A stretch of DNA of 64,000 bases from the NCBI RefSeq assembly GCF_030815145.1, contig NZ_JAUSWJ010000001.1:3162001-3226000 (forward strand), read 5' to 3'. Made by a program: the position numbers and the translations under genes. This document shows, piece after piece, positions 45,737-57,674 of this stretch; the stretch's first letter is position 1; each line of letters opens with the position of its first letter. The notes under the pieces are model-generated. The model was not told the DNA's origin, did no database searches, and worked only from the letters and a program-made list of their open reading frames with translations. Origin of the DNA: Kaistia geumhonensis (GTDB lineage: Bacteria; Pseudomonadota; Alphaproteobacteria; Rhizobiales; Kaistiaceae).

Positions 45737-46690
45737 ATGCGCACCTTTCTGGAATTCGAGAAGCCCGTCGCCGATCTCCAGGGGAAGGTCCAGGAGCTCC
45801 GCGCCATGGGCGAGAGCGGGGATGCCGTCGCCATCGGCGAGGAGATCCAGCGCCTCGAGGCCAAGGCCAGCCAGGCGCTCGCGGACATCTATTCCAAGCT
45901 GACGCCCTGGCAGAAGACGCAGGTCGCCCGTCATCCGGACAGGCCGCATTTCATGGCCTATGTGAAGGCCATCATCGACGATTTCACCCCGCTCGCCGGT
46001 GACCGCAAGTTCGGCGACGACCAGGCGATCATCGCCGGCTTCGGGCGCCTGCGCGGCCGGCCCGTCGCGGTCATCGGCCAGGAGAAGGGGCACGACACCG
46101 AGACGCGCCTTCGGCACAATTTCGGCATGGCCCGCCCCGAGGGCTACCGCAAGGCCGTGCGCATCATGGAACTGGCCGAGCGCTTCGGCCTGCCGGTCGT
46201 CTCGCTGGTCGACACCGCCGGCGCCTTTCCCGGCATCGACGCCGAGGAGCGCGGCCAGGCCGAGGCCATCGCCCGCTCGACCGAGGCAGGCCTCGCACTC
46301 GGCGTGCCGAACGTCGCCGTCATCATCGGCGAGGGTGGCTCGGGCGGGGCGATCGCGATTGCGACCGCCAACCGCGTCCTGATGCTGGAGCACGCCATCT
46401 ACAGCGTGATATCGCCTGAGGGCGCGGCCTCGATCCTCTGGCGCGATTCGACGCGCGCCCAGGACGCGGCGACCAACATGAAGATCACGGCGCAGGATCT
46501 CCTGCGCTTCGGCGTCGTCGACCAGATCATTCCGGAGCCCGTCGGCGGGGCGCATCGCGCGCCCGACATCGTCGTCGCGGCCGTGGGCGACGCGCTCGTC
46601 TCCGCGCTCGCCGCCTTCGACGGATTGCCGCCGGCAGAGATCCGGCGTCAGCGGCGCGAGAAGTTTCTTGCGATCGGCCGCTCGCTCTGA
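45737..46690 (+). CDS. accA: Acetyl-CoA carboxylase carboxyltransferase alpha subunit
   Basis: 317 residues. The amino-terminal FLEFEKPVADLQGKVQELR coiled region and the core GRPVAVIGQEKGHDT, VSLVDTAGAFPGIDAEERGQAEAIARS, IIGEGGSGGAIA and MLEHAIYSVISPEGAASILW define AccA. With AccD it carboxylates acetyl-CoA for fatty-acid synthesis. accD is not in this window, as usual. It is preceded by a long 5' region. Confidence 0.97.
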   Translation: MRTFLEFEKPVADLQGKVQELRAMGESGDAVAIGEEIQRLEAKASQALADIYSKLTPWQKTQVARHPDRPHFMAYVKAIIDDFTPLAGDRKFGDDQAIIAGFGRLRGRPVAVIGQEKGHDTETRLRHNFGMARPEGYRKAVRIMELAERFGLPVVSLVDTAGAFPGIDAEERGQAEAIARSTEAGLALGVPNVAVIIGEGGSGGAIAIATANRVLMLEHAIYSVISPEGAASILWRDSTRAQDAATNMKITAQDLLRFGVVDQIIPEPVGGAHRAPDIVVAAVGDALVSALAAFDGLPPAEIRRQRREKFLAIGRSL

Positions 46691-46818
46691 CACGATTCCG
46701 CCCGTCTTGTGAGGCATGCGGCCGTCGAAGCGGCCCAATGCCTCGTGCATTTGCGAGGCTTGCGGGCTGACGCGCGGCGCCGCCAGGGCGGCTCGCGAGA
46801 CGATCCTTGAGGGTGTCC

Positions 46819-48072
46819 ATGCTGAGACAAGCGCTGACCGGCCGCCTCATCCGTGCCGTTCTCGTCGTCGTGGCGGGGCTCCTGCTCGCCGCCTGCGAGG
46901 AGGCCGGCTATGGCGGGCCCAAGCATCTGAAGCCGGTGCCGCAGAAGCTCGTCGACAAGATGCACGAGCTCGACATGCCGATCGACTCGGCGGTCTACGT
47001 GCGCGGCTACAAGGAGAGTTCCGAGCTCGAGGTCTGGAAGAAGACCCGCTCCGGCTCATACAAGCTGCTGACGACCTATTCGATCTGCAAATGGTCCGGG
47101 AAGCTCGGCCCAAAGCTGAAGGAAGGCGACCGCCAGGCGCCGGAGGGGTTCTATACGATCACGCCAGGCCAGATGAATCCGAAGTCGGCCTATTACCTCT
47201 CCTTCAATATCGGCTTTCCCAACGCCTATGACCGGGCGCTCGGTCGCACGGGCACCAATATCATGGTTCATGGCGCCTGCTCGTCGGCCGGCTGCTATTC
47301 GATGACCGACGAGGCGGCTGGCGAGATCTATGCGCTGGCGCGCGACTCCTTCCGCGGCGGCCAGCGCTCCTTCGAGGTGCATCTTTTCCCGTTCCGCATG
47401 ACGCCCGAGAACATGGCGCGCCACCGCTATGACCCGAACTACGCGTTCTGGGTCATGCTGAAGGAGGGCAGCGACAATTTCGTCGTCACCGGGCAGGTGC
47501 CCAAGGTCGGAGTGTGTGGCAAGCGCTATGTCTTCAACGCGAATGCCAGCACAAGGCTGAATGCGTCGGCCCCTTGTCCGCCGCTCAATGTCTCGTCTGA
47601 GCTCGTCGCGGCGGTGAAGGCCAAGCAGGCCAAGGACGACGTCCTCATCGCCGAGCTGGCGCCGAAATACGAAGAAGAGCGGCAGATCGCGGCCGCCAAG
47701 GCTGCCGAGCAGGCGGCACGCATCGCCGCGATGAAGGAAGCGAACGCCCAGAAGCCCGTCGAGGCCGTCGCCGCTGCTCCTGCTGACGGCGCCGCGCCCG
47801 GCGAGACCGCCGCTGCCCCTGTCGCGGCGGGCGACAATGCGGCGCTCGCGGTCGCCGAGCCGGCCGCCGGCGCGGCCTCACCGGCTGGCGACGCCGCCGA
47901 CGCGCTCGCCATGGCCTCGATCGGCGGCACGCCAGCGCCGGGCATGCCGCTGCCGGTCGCCTCGCCGATCCGGCCCGTGGTCCCAGTCGTAGAACAGCCG
48001 CAGCCCTCCGGACCCGGCTGGTGGGGCAAGATCAAGCAGAAGATCCCGAAGGTGCCCAACCCGTTCGGGTGA
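46819..48072 (+). CDS. L,D-transpeptidase (YafK-like) lipoprotein with Ala/Pro-rich tail
   Basis: 417 residues from ATG at 46819 (GAGGG upstream; earlier TTG/GTG codons are weaker). A lipoprotein signal ends in LLLAAC. The YkuD-type catalytic site is MVHGACSSAGCYSMTD, with the nucleophile Cys in the sequence SSAGC and its His, at about 150-165. Such enzymes make 3-3 cross-links or attach proteins to peptidoglycan, in the periplasm. Residues 270-417 are low-complexity, Ala/Pro/Glu-rich, with a helical KAKQAKDDVLIAELAPKYEEERQI stretch (given here as motif KAKQAKDDVLIAEL), and end in WWGKIKQKIPKVPNPFG. This tail may bind or span the envelope. Confidence 0.87.
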   Translation: MLRQALTGRLIRAVLVVVAGLLLAACEEAGYGGPKHLKPVPQKLVDKMHELDMPIDSAVYVRGYKESSELEVWKKTRSGSYKLLTTYSICKWSGKLGPKLKEGDRQAPEGFYTITPGQMNPKSAYYLSFNIGFPNAYDRALGRTGTNIMVHGACSSAGCYSMTDEAAGEIYALARDSFRGGQRSFEVHLFPFRMTPENMARHRYDPNYAFWVMLKEGSDNFVVTGQVPKVGVCGKRYVFNANASTRLNASAPCPPLNVSSELVAAVKAKQAKDDVLIAELAPKYEEERQIAAAKAAEQAARIAAMKEANAQKPVEAVAAAPADGAAPGETAAAPVAAGDNAALAVAEPAAGAASPAGDAADALAMASIGGTPAPGMPLPVASPIRPVVPVVEQPQPSGPGWWGKIKQKIPKVPNPFG

Positions 48073-48170
48073 GCCTGCGGCGCCTTGACTGCTACGACTC
48101 CGTTTGCAGCGCCTTGCCGTGCCGCGCGCCGGGCGTAGACTTCCTCTCCGGCAACGAGGGAGGCGGGACG

Positions 48171-48560
48171 ATGGCCGGAAAGGCGAGCGGGGAAGGCGCG
48201 AATGGCGGCGACTTCCATGCGCTGCTCGCGACGCTGAGGGTGGAGATCCCCGCCGAGAGGCGCAGCGAACAGAAGATGTTCGGCGGCATCTGCTTCATGA
48301 TCGACGGCAACATGGCGGTCGGCGCCTCCCCTGCGCGCGGCCTGCTGCTGCGCGTCGGTAAAGACGCCTATGGCGCCGCTCTGGCGCAACCCGGCACGCG
48401 GCCGATGGAAATGCGCGGCCGGCCGTTGGAGGGCTATGTCTATGTAGACCCGGCGCGACTGACGCCGGCAGAACTCAAGGATTGGGTCGCGCTCGCAGCG
48501 GACTTCGTCAGGACGCTGCCGCCCAAAGCGAAGGTGCCGAAGCGGAGGAGGGGCGTGTAG
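48171..48560 (+). CDS. TfoX N-terminal domain protein
   Basis: 129 residues from ATG at 48171, with GGAGGCGGGACG upstream. SEQKMFGGICFMIDGNMAVG and LLLRVGKDAYGAAL, then PMEMRGRPLEGYVYVDP, are the TfoX_N hallmarks. TfoX/Sxy is a competence regulator in gammaproteobacteria, but short alphaproteobacterial members lack the C-terminal domain and their role is unknown. Confidence 0.85.
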   Translation: MAGKASGEGANGGDFHALLATLRVEIPAERRSEQKMFGGICFMIDGNMAVGASPARGLLLRVGKDAYGAALAQPGTRPMEMRGRPLEGYVYVDPARLTPAELKDWVALAADFVRTLPPKAKVPKRRRGV

Positions 48561-48614
48561 AGCGCGTCGCGGTGCTCGTGCCGTGTGGGAAGGTCCGGGT
48601 TGAAGGAAGAACCC

Positions 48615-48651
48615 CCCTCCCTGACCCTCCCCCGCTTCGCGGGAGAGGGGA
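48615..48651. repeat. G+C-rich palindromic intergenic element
   Basis: CCCTCCCCCGC-TTC-GCGGGAGAGGG-type dyad with one mismatch, in the convergent gap between the TfoX-like gene and secA. Its flanks (CCCTCCCTGA and ACAGCCC) recall short repeats scattered in many Rhizobiales genomes. It might terminate both genes. Confidence 0.5.
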
Positions 48652-48667
48652 CAGCCCTACCAGCGCC

Positions 48668-51391
<2,724 letters not shown>

Positions 51392-51688
51392 GGGCCATCC
51401 TTGAACAGTTGACAGGCGCCGTTGACCGGAAAAAGGGGCGGCGCCGGGTATCCTTGCGAGGGCTCCGAGGCCGCAGACCGTCGGAGGCGCCGTAACCTCG
51501 AATGCCACAGCGTTCTGGACGCCGCGACCCGAGACAGATAAGAGGGGGCACCCAGGATGTCAACGTGGGCGAGACGCCCCGGAATGCCCGCTAAATGCCG
51601 CATTCGCGGCCGATCCACATGGGGTCGGGGCCGCCGGCGAGGCGGACGATCCCAGCGAGTTGAGTGACCCAAGGTAAAGGACAATCCG

Positions 51689-52639
51689 ATGACTTTCCGT
51701 CTCCCGCCGCGGCGGACCAAGATCGGCGCCCCGGCGCTGGCCCTTCTGGGGCTCTTCGCCGCCGCCGGCCTCGCCGAGGCACAGGATGCGGCGGCTCCCG
51801 CGCCGGCTCCGGCGGCTCCGGCCGCCACTGCACCGGCTCCCGCGACTCCCGCCGCGCCGGCGATCGATCCGAAGACCGTGATCGCGACGGTGGACGGCCA
51901 GGCGATCACCGAGGGTGACCTCGCCCTCGCCGAGCAGGATCTCGCCGACGAACTGGGCCGCGTCCAGCCCGACCAGCGCCGCAAGGCGATCCTCGACGTG
52001 CTGATCGACCTCAAGCTGATGGCGAAGGCCGCGACCGCCGCCAATCTCGACCAGTCGGACGCCTTCAAGGCCCGGGTCGAGCTGCTGCGCGAGCGCGCGC
52101 TGCGCAACGAGTTCTTCCGCGTCGAGATCGACGGCAAGGCGACCGACGAGGCCGTCAAGAAGCGCTACGACGAGGAAATCGGCAAGGTCGCCCCGCAGGA
52201 GGAGATCCAGGCGAGCCACATCCTCGTCGAGACCGAGGCCGAGGCCAACGACATCATCAAGCAGCTTGAGGGCGGCGCCGACTTCGCCACGCTCGCCAAG
52301 GAGAAGTCGAAGGATCCCGGCTCTGCCAAGATGGGCGGCCAGCTCGGCTATTTCGCCAAGGGCCAGATGGTGCCCGAGTTCGAGGCCGCGGCCTTCGCGC
52401 TCGAGCCCGGCAAGTACACCACGACGCCGGTCAAGACGAAGTTCGGCTATCACGTGATCAAGGTCACCGACAAGCGCCAGCAGCCGCTGCCGACGCTGGA
52501 CCAGGTCAAGGATCAGGTCCGCCAGATGGTGCTGCGGGACATGTATGTCAGCGCCATCGCGCAGCTGCGGAAGGACAACCAGGTCGAGATCGTCGATCCG
52601 ACGCTGAAGGACGCCGCGGCGCCGGCTCCGGCCAAGTAG
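51689..52639 (+). CDS. Parvulin-type peptidyl-prolyl isomerase (PpiC/SurA-like)
   Basis: 316 residues. Signal peptide ending in AGLAEAQD, then an Ala/Pro linker (about 35-60), an N-terminal chaperone-like helical part (about 70-150, [21 protein letters not shown]) and a PpiC rotamase (about 165-255: [41 protein letters not shown] and [12 protein letters not shown]). It assists folding of exported and outer-membrane proteins, fitting its place next to secA. Expected periplasmic. Confidence 0.92.
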   Translation: MTFRLPPRRTKIGAPALALLGLFAAAGLAEAQDAAAPAPAPAAPAATAPAPATPAAPAIDPKTVIATVDGQAITEGDLALAEQDLADELGRVQPDQRRKAILDVLIDLKLMAKAATAANLDQSDAFKARVELLRERALRNEFFRVEIDGKATDEAVKKRYDEEIGKVAPQEEIQASHILVETEAEANDIIKQLEGGADFATLAKEKSKDPGSAKMGGQLGYFAKGQMVPEFEAAAFALEPGKYTTTPVKTKFGYHVIKVTDKRQQPLPTLDQVKDQVRQMVLRDMYVSAIAQLRKDNQVEIVDPTLKDAAAPAPAK

Positions 52640-52690
52640 AGCCCGCAGCTCCGACGGTGGAGCGCCGCTCCGCCGTCACATCACTGCAAG

Positions 52691-52718
52691 AGGCCGGGTG
52701 CATCACCACCCGGCCTTT
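52691..52718 (+). terminator. Terminator between the PPIase and argJ
   Basis: Stem AGGCCGGGTG (52691-52700) and CACCCGGCCT (52707-52716), 6-base loop, then TTT. Strong hairpin with a short T-tail; argJ begins 44 bases on. Confidence 0.75.
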
Positions 52719-52761
52719 GTCACGCCGCCGCGAGGCGGCCCGTCCCGCATGGATCCATCGC

Positions 52762-53994
52762 ATGTCCACCGCCGTCTCGCCGCTTGCCGTCCCGTTCCCC
52801 GACATGCCGCCGATCGCCGGCGTCGCCTTTGCGACCGCCGCCGCCGGCATCAAGTACAGTGACCGACGCGACGTGTTCCTGGCGCTGTTCCAGCCGGGAA
52901 CGACGGTGGCCGGCGTGTTCACGCGTTCGAAATGCCCCTCGGCTCCGGTCGACTGGTGCCGCGCGGCGCTGGCCGGCGGATCGGCGCGGGCGCTCGTCGT
53001 CAATTCCGGCAATGCCAACGCCTTCACCGGCCGCAAGGGCCGCGCCACCACCGAGGCTCAGGCGGCACTTGCCTCGGCCGCAGCCGGCTGCCGCCCCAAC
53101 GAGGTGTTCATCGCCTCGACCGGCGTGATCGGCGAGCCGCTCGATCCGGCGAAGTTCGCAGCCGTGCTGCCCGATGCGGCGAGCCGCGTCGCCGAGGGCC
53201 CGTGGATCGACGCCGCCCGCGCGATCATGACGACCGACACCTTCCCGAAGGGCGCTACCCGCACGGTGACGATCGGCGGCGTCCCCGTGACGATCAACGG
53301 CATCGCCAAGGGCGCCGGCATGATCGCGCCGGACATGGCGACCATGCTGTCCTTCGTCGCAACCGACGCTGCCATCGCCGCGCCGGCGCTGCAGGCGCTG
53401 CTGTCGCAGGGCGTGCAGCACTCGTTCAACGCCGTCACGGTCGACAGCGACACCTCGACCTCCGACACGTTGCTGTTGTTCGCCACGGGGAGGGCGGCCG
53501 GCGCGCCCGCGATCACCGATCCGACCGATCCGCGGCTCGAGGCCTTCCGCGTGGCGCTCGACGAGGTACTGACCGATCTCGCCATTCAGGTCGCCCGCGA
53601 CGGCGAGGGCGCGCGGAAGCTGCTCGAGGTGCATGTCACCGGCGCGGCCAGCGACGAGTCGGCGAAGCGCGTCGCGTTGTCGATTGCCAATTCGCCGCTG
53701 GTCAAGACCGCCGCCGCCGGCGAGGACGCCAACTGGGGCCGCGTCGTCATGGCCGTAGGCAAGGCCGGCGAACCGGCCGATCGCGACCGCCTGTCGATCT
53801 ATTTCGGCGACATCCGCGTCGCCCATGAAGGCGAGCGCGATCCCGCTTATTCGGAGGCTCTCGCCTCGGCCTACATGAAGAACGACGTCATCGTCATTCG
53901 CGCCGATCTCGCACTCGGCAACGGCAAGGCCCGGGTCTGGACCTGCGACCTCACCAAGGAGTATGTCGCCATCAATGGCGATTACCGGAGCTGA
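52762..53994 (+). CDS. argJ: Bifunctional ornithine acetyltransferase/N-acetylglutamate synthase
   Basis: 410 residues from ATG at 52762. The self-cleavage site is MATM in [16 protein letters not shown]: cleavage between Ala193 and Thr194 frees the catalytic Thr of the beta chain. [12 protein letters not shown] and the C-terminal [22 protein letters not shown] region are conserved. It recycles the acetyl group in arginine synthesis. It lies 1 base before a GNAT gene (stop at 53994, ATG at 53996), the conserved alphaproteobacterial argJ-GNAT-mutT cluster. Confidence 0.95.
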   Translation: MSTAVSPLAVPFPDMPPIAGVAFATAAAGIKYSDRRDVFLALFQPGTTVAGVFTRSKCPSAPVDWCRAALAGGSARALVVNSGNANAFTGRKGRATTEAQAALASAAAGCRPNEVFIASTGVIGEPLDPAKFAAVLPDAASRVAEGPWIDAARAIMTTDTFPKGATRTVTIGGVPVTINGIAKGAGMIAPDMATMLSFVATDAAIAAPALQALLSQGVQHSFNAVTVDSDTSTSDTLLLFATGRAAGAPAITDPTDPRLEAFRVALDEVLTDLAIQVARDGEGARKLLEVHVTGAASDESAKRVALSIANSPLVKTAAAGEDANWGRVVMAVGKAGEPADRDRLSIYFGDIRVAHEGERDPAYSEALASAYMKNDVIVIRADLALGNGKARVWTCDLTKEYVAINGDYRS

Positions 53995-53995
53995 C

Positions 53996-54763
53996 ATGAC
54001 CGCACAGAGCGGGCTGCCCTCGACGCTCGCGATCGAGGCGGCCTGCCTCACGGCATGGCCGGCGATTGCCGTCGTGCATGACGGCGGCTGGATCTGGCGC
54101 TTCGCGCAGGGCTACAGCAAGCGCTCGAACTCGTTCCAGAGCCTCGACGACCGCGATGCGGCCAACGCCGTCGACCGGATCGCGCTGCTCTCGGCGCTGT
54201 CGCGTCGCCATGGCATCGAGCCGTGTTTCCGCGTCACGCCGCTCGCAGCGCCGGCGGTGGTCGAGACGCTGGACGCGCTCAAGTGGACCGCCTTCGACGA
54301 GAGCCGCGTGCTCGCGATGCGGCTCGGCCCGTCCGAAATGCCTGCGGGCGACATCCGACTGCTCAATCCGGGCGATCCGCGCTGGTATCGCGCCCAGGCC
54401 GGTCTTGCCGGCTATGACGGGCGCACGGTCGAGACGCTCAGGACCCTCCTGTCGCTGATCGCGGTCGAGACGAAGGGCATCGTCGTGCATGGCCGCGACG
54501 GCACGCCGGCCGCTGCGGCGCTCGCGGTCAACGCCAACGGTATCGCCGTCTTCCTCAATGTCGTCACGGATCGCGCGAGGCGGCGGCAGGGCTTCGGCCG
54601 GCTCGCCATGCGGGCGGCGCTCGCCTGGTCGGCCGAACGCGGTGCCCGCTTCGCCGCCATCCAGGTGATGGCCGACAATGCGCCGGCCGGCAGCCTCTAT
54701 GAAGGCCTCGGCCTAGCCGAGCAGTATCGCTACCACTATCGCCGCCCGCCCGGCTCCCCCTGA
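53996..54763 (+). CDS. GNAT family acetyltransferase downstream of argJ
   Basis: 255 residues. The N-terminal 120 residues (AIEAACLTAWPAIAVVHDGG, SNSFQSLDDRDAANAVDR) are a substrate-recognition half typical of the argJ-linked protein, and the C-terminal GNAT fold has RRRQGFGRLAMRAALAW (acetyl-CoA P-loop RRxGxGxxL) and YEGLGLAEQYRYHYR. Function unproven; the linkage suggests amino-acid or N-end acetylation. One base separates its ATG from the argJ stop codon, so it is translationally coupled. Confidence 0.88.
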   Translation: MTAQSGLPSTLAIEAACLTAWPAIAVVHDGGWIWRFAQGYSKRSNSFQSLDDRDAANAVDRIALLSALSRRHGIEPCFRVTPLAAPAVVETLDALKWTAFDESRVLAMRLGPSEMPAGDIRLLNPGDPRWYRAQAGLAGYDGRTVETLRTLLSLIAVETKGIVVHGRDGTPAAAALAVNANGIAVFLNVVTDRARRRQGFGRLAMRAALAWSAERGARFAAIQVMADNAPAGSLYEGLGLAEQYRYHYRRPPGSP

Positions 54764-54779
54764 CCCTCGAGGCTTTCCC

Positions 54780-55181
54780 TTGTCCCGCCTGCTGCTCGTC
54801 GTCGCCTGCGCTCTGGTCGATCCCGACAATCGCATCCTGATCGCGCAGCGGCCGGAGGGAAAGTCGCTCGCCGGCCTGTGGGAATTCCCGGGCGGCAAGG
54901 TGGACGCAGGGGAATCGCCCGAAGCGGCGCTGATCCGCGAGCTTCGCGAGGAACTCGGCGTCGAGACCAAGGAGGCCTGCCTCGCGCCGCTGACCTTCGC
55001 CAGCCATGCCTATGAGGACTTCCACCTCCTGATGCCGCTCTATGTCTGTCGGCGCTGGCAGGGTGTGCCCCAGAGCCGCGAAGGGCAGGGGCTGAAATGG
55101 GTGCGTGCCAAGGCGCTCCGCGATTATCCGATGCCGCCGGCCGACCTGCCGCTGATCGCGCCGCTGATCGACCTTCTCTGA
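54780..55181 (+). CDS. mutT: 8-oxo-dGTP diphosphatase (MutT, Nudix)
   Basis: 133 residues from TTG at 54780, with CTCGAGG upstream. A textbook Nudix box spans residues 39-61, GKVDAGESPEAALIREL then REELGV, with the metal glutamates in place. WEFPGGKV and LGVETK agree with the MutT subfamily. It hydrolyses oxidised dGTP and so prevents transversions. Seventeen bases after the GNAT gene. Confidence 0.92.
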   Translation: MSRLLLVVACALVDPDNRILIAQRPEGKSLAGLWEFPGGKVDAGESPEAALIRELREELGVETKEACLAPLTFASHAYEDFHLLMPLYVCRRWQGVPQSREGQGLKWVRAKALRDYPMPPADLPLIAPLIDLL

Positions 55182-55219
55182 AATGAAAACGGCCGGGACG
55201 ATGCCCGGCCGTTTTCATT
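55182..55219. terminator. Bidirectional terminator between mutT and DUF4167
   Basis: A perfect 16-bp inverted repeat, AATGAAAACGGCCGGG (55182-55197) and CCCGGCCGTTTTCATT (55204-55219), with A-rich and T-rich ends on both strands; placed between convergent genes. Confidence 0.9.
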
Positions 55220-55251
55220 GTGTCTGGTGAGGAGCGCGGACGCTCCGCCGA

Positions 55252-56367
55252 TCATTCTTCGGACGGCACGATGGCCAGAGTCGGCTCCGCGTCGTCGGCG
55301 CGGCGCGCGCGGGTGCGCGTCGTGCGCCGGCGGCGGGGACGGAACTCCTCGTCACCCTCGGCCGCGCCTTCGCCCGCCGCTTCGGCGGGCGCGGGAGCAG
55401 GCGCCGCAGCCTCGGCCGCCATCGGCTCGGGAGCCGGAGCGGGAGCCGGCGTATAGACGACCTCGGGCTCGCGCGCGGGCTGAACGTCCTGAGCTGGGCT
55501 CTGCTGCGGCTGTGCGTCCGGCGTCTGGGCGGGCTGCAGCTGAGAGTCCTGCGGCTGCGCATCCTGCGACGACGCAGGCACCAGCGGTTCGCCGGTCACG
55601 AAGCGCGGCAGCGACGACCGATCGGGGCGCTCGCCACGCTCACCGCGTTCGCGGCGACCTTCGCGGTTCTGCCGGAACGGACGATCGCCGCGCGCCTCGT
55701 TACGCTCGCCTTCGGGGCGGCCTTCCGGACGCTGGTCGCGGTTCTCGGTGCGTTCGCGATTGTCGTTCCGATCGCGGTTTTCCTGGCGCTCGCGATTCTC
55801 GGGACGCTCGCGGTTCTCCTGGCGGTCCCGGTTCTCCTGACGGTCCCGGCCTTCGTAGCGCTCGCGGTTTTCGCCGCGCTCACGGTTCTCGCCGCGGAAA
55901 TCCTGACGGTCGTTCCGCTCGCGCTGGCCGTTCTGGTAGCCGTTGCCGTTCCCGTTGACATAGGGCTGCTCGCTCTGCCCGTAGGCGGGCTGAGCCTCGC
56001 CTTCCTGGCCGCGATCATGCTGGCCGAAGCGGTCGCTGAAGCGATCGTCCTCCTCGTAGATGCCGTCGTCTTCCTGCTCGCGGATGCTCGGCACGCCCGG
56101 CTGCGGGTTCTGCGCCTGCTGGGCGGCGGCGATCAGGCGGAAATAGTGCTCGGCATGCTGGAGATAGCTTTCGGCCATCACGCGGTCGCCGGACGACTGT
56201 GCGTCGCGGGCGAGGGTCACGTATTTCTCGGCGATGTGAAGAGCGGTGCCACGGATCTTCACGTCCGGGCCGTTGCTCTCGTAGGAGCGGGTGAGCGGGT
56301 TGGGGCCCTTGCGGTTTCGTCCGCGCATCCGCTTGTTGTTATTGTTGTTCTGCTGTCCAGGTCGCAT
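55252..56367 (-). CDS. DUF4167 protein with hexapeptide repeats
   Basis: 371 residues. The N-terminal 85 residues are the conserved part: MRPGQQNNNNNKRMRGRNRK, then a helical TALHIAEKYVTLARDAQSS and ESYLQHAEHYFRLIAAAQQ. From about 150 to 215 lies a tract of near-hexamers of the form ENR-(D/E)-R-(Q/E/P), at least seven of them (e.g. ENRDRQ, ENRERP), rich in Arg, Asn and Glu. The remainder is low-complexity with a basic ending (RRRRTTRTRARRA). RNA binding or condensation is suggested by composition, not shown. The family is alphaproteobacterial; prmC and prfA are the usual upstream neighbours. Confidence 0.85.
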   Translation of the reverse strand: MRPGQQNNNNNKRMRGRNRKGPNPLTRSYESNGPDVKIRGTALHIAEKYVTLARDAQSSGDRVMAESYLQHAEHYFRLIAAAQQAQNPQPGVPSIREQEDDGIYEEDDRFSDRFGQHDRGQEGEAQPAYGQSEQPYVNGNGNGYQNGQRERNDRQDFRGENRERGENRERYEGRDRQENRDRQENRERPENRERQENRDRNDNRERTENRDQRPEGRPEGERNEARGDRPFRQNREGRRERGERGERPDRSSLPRFVTGEPLVPASSQDAQPQDSQLQPAQTPDAQPQQSPAQDVQPAREPEVVYTPAPAPAPEPMAAEAAAPAPAPAEAAGEGAAEGDEEFRPRRRRTTRTRARRADDAEPTLAIVPSEE

Positions 56368-56795
56368 GAGTTTTCTCTTCCGTGACCCTCGAAGGTCAAA
56401 TCACGTCCAGAACCGGCCCTGCCGGTCGGCAAACCCGTCGACTGGGTCGTCGCGGACACAGGCCGCGGCGCCGGAATCGGCGATCGGTGTAACGCCACGC
56501 TCGCGATCAAACCATCGGAGGGGCCGTCAACGCGGTTCCTCGGCGTGCCGGGTCAACCGGTCAACGCGCATCAGGCAAAATCGTCAGGTCGTGCCGCGCC
56601 GAGCAGAGATGATTCCGTGACAACCAGATCTGGGTCCAACCCCGTGCGGACCCTCAGGCCATCTGGCGGCCCCCGCCGCGCAGCTCCCGGTCACGACTCA
56701 CGCCGATGCTTCGGGAAGCGCATCATATCCATCTGCGGCGGGTCGGAAACTAGCCGTTCCGCTCTGATTTTCCAAGCGGAGATTTTGCGGCGGCT
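56368..56795. other. Non-coding stretch between DUF4167 and prmC
   Basis: 428 bases upstream of DUF4167, likely holding its promoter. It has several G+C dyads (such as CCGGCC near 56411) but no recognisable RNA gene, repeat family or convincing protein-coding frame. The reading frames crossing it are shadows with skewed composition. Confidence 0.6.
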
Positions 56796-57674
56796 TCACG
56801 GTGAAACAGCGGCTCCGCGGCGAAGTTCGACCACCCGGTCATGGCCGGCGAGATCGCGATGGACGCAAGCCACCAAACCGTGTCGCCCCGCCAGCGCCGT
56901 GACGGCGTCCGCCTGCGCCGAGCCGATCTCGAGAAACGCCCGTCCGCCTGCCGCCATGACGCGCAGCAATTGCGGGATGATCGCCCGGTAGGCGTCGAGG
57001 CCGTCCGCGCCGCCGTCGAGTGCCAGGCGAGGGTCGTGATCCCGCACCTCGGCGGCAAGCCCGGCGATGACCTCACTCTCTATATAGGGAGGGTTGGTGA
57101 CGACGACATCGGCCATGCCTGCGCAATCGGCATAGGAGCCGACCACGAAGAGCAGCCGCGCGCCCAGCCCGAGCCGCGCCGCATTGTCGCGGGCGGCCGT
57201 TGCCGCGCCTGGCGAGAGGTCGATGCCGAGCCCGGTCGCGCGGGGAAGTTCTGAGGCGAGTGCCGCAAGGAGCGCGCCGCTGCCGGTGCCGATATCGACG
57301 AGGCGGAGCGGGCGCGAGCGGCCACCGCTTTCGTCGACGAAGGCGAGCGCAGCCTCGACTACGGTTTCCGAATCGGGCCGCGGCACCAGCGTGTCGGCAT
57401 TGAGCGAGAAACTGAGGCCCCAGAACTCGCGGCTGCCGACGATTCGGGCGACGGGCTCGCCCGCGACGCGGCGCGCGAGCATCGCCTCGATGGCCACCGC
57501 CTCGTCGCCGGTAATCGCCCGGTCTTCGCTGAGGGGCAGCGCGTTCGGCGCGAGACCGACGGCGGTAGCGACGAGGATGCGCGCATCGAGCGCCGGCGTG
57601 TCGATCTCCGCTTCGGCAAGGCGCTTCGCTGCCGCGCGGCGCACCGTGCCGAGCGTCGCAGCGTCCTGCGTCAT
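56796..57674 (-). CDS. prmC: Peptide chain release factor N5-glutamine methyltransferase
   Basis: 292 residues. N-terminal helical domain, motif [17 protein letters not shown] (125-140) and the catalytic/glutamine-binding [10 protein letters not shown] (NPPY at 194-197). It methylates the Gln of the GGQ loop in RF1 and RF2. It starts inside the stop codon of prfA (ATGA overlap), so the enzyme and its substrate are translationally coupled. Confidence 0.95.
   Translation of the reverse strand: MTQDAATLGTVRRAAAKRLAEAEIDTPALDARILVATAVGLAPNALPLSEDRAITGDEAVAIEAMLARRVAGEPVARIVGSREFWGLSFSLNADTLVPRPDSETVVEAALAFVDESGGRSRPLRLVDIGTGSGALLAALASELPRATGLGIDLSPGAATAARDNAARLGLGARLLFVVGSYADCAGMADVVVTNPPYIESEVIAGLAAEVRDHDPRLALDGGADGLDAYRAIIPQLLRVMAAGGRAFLEIGSAQADAVTALAGRHGLVACVHRDLAGHDRVVELRRGAAVSP

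Noticed and set aside
55735-55910. CRISPR-like regular repeats in the DUF4167 region
   Set aside because: The 18-base periodicity is coding repetition in the Arg/Asn/Glu hexapeptide tract, with no unique spacers.
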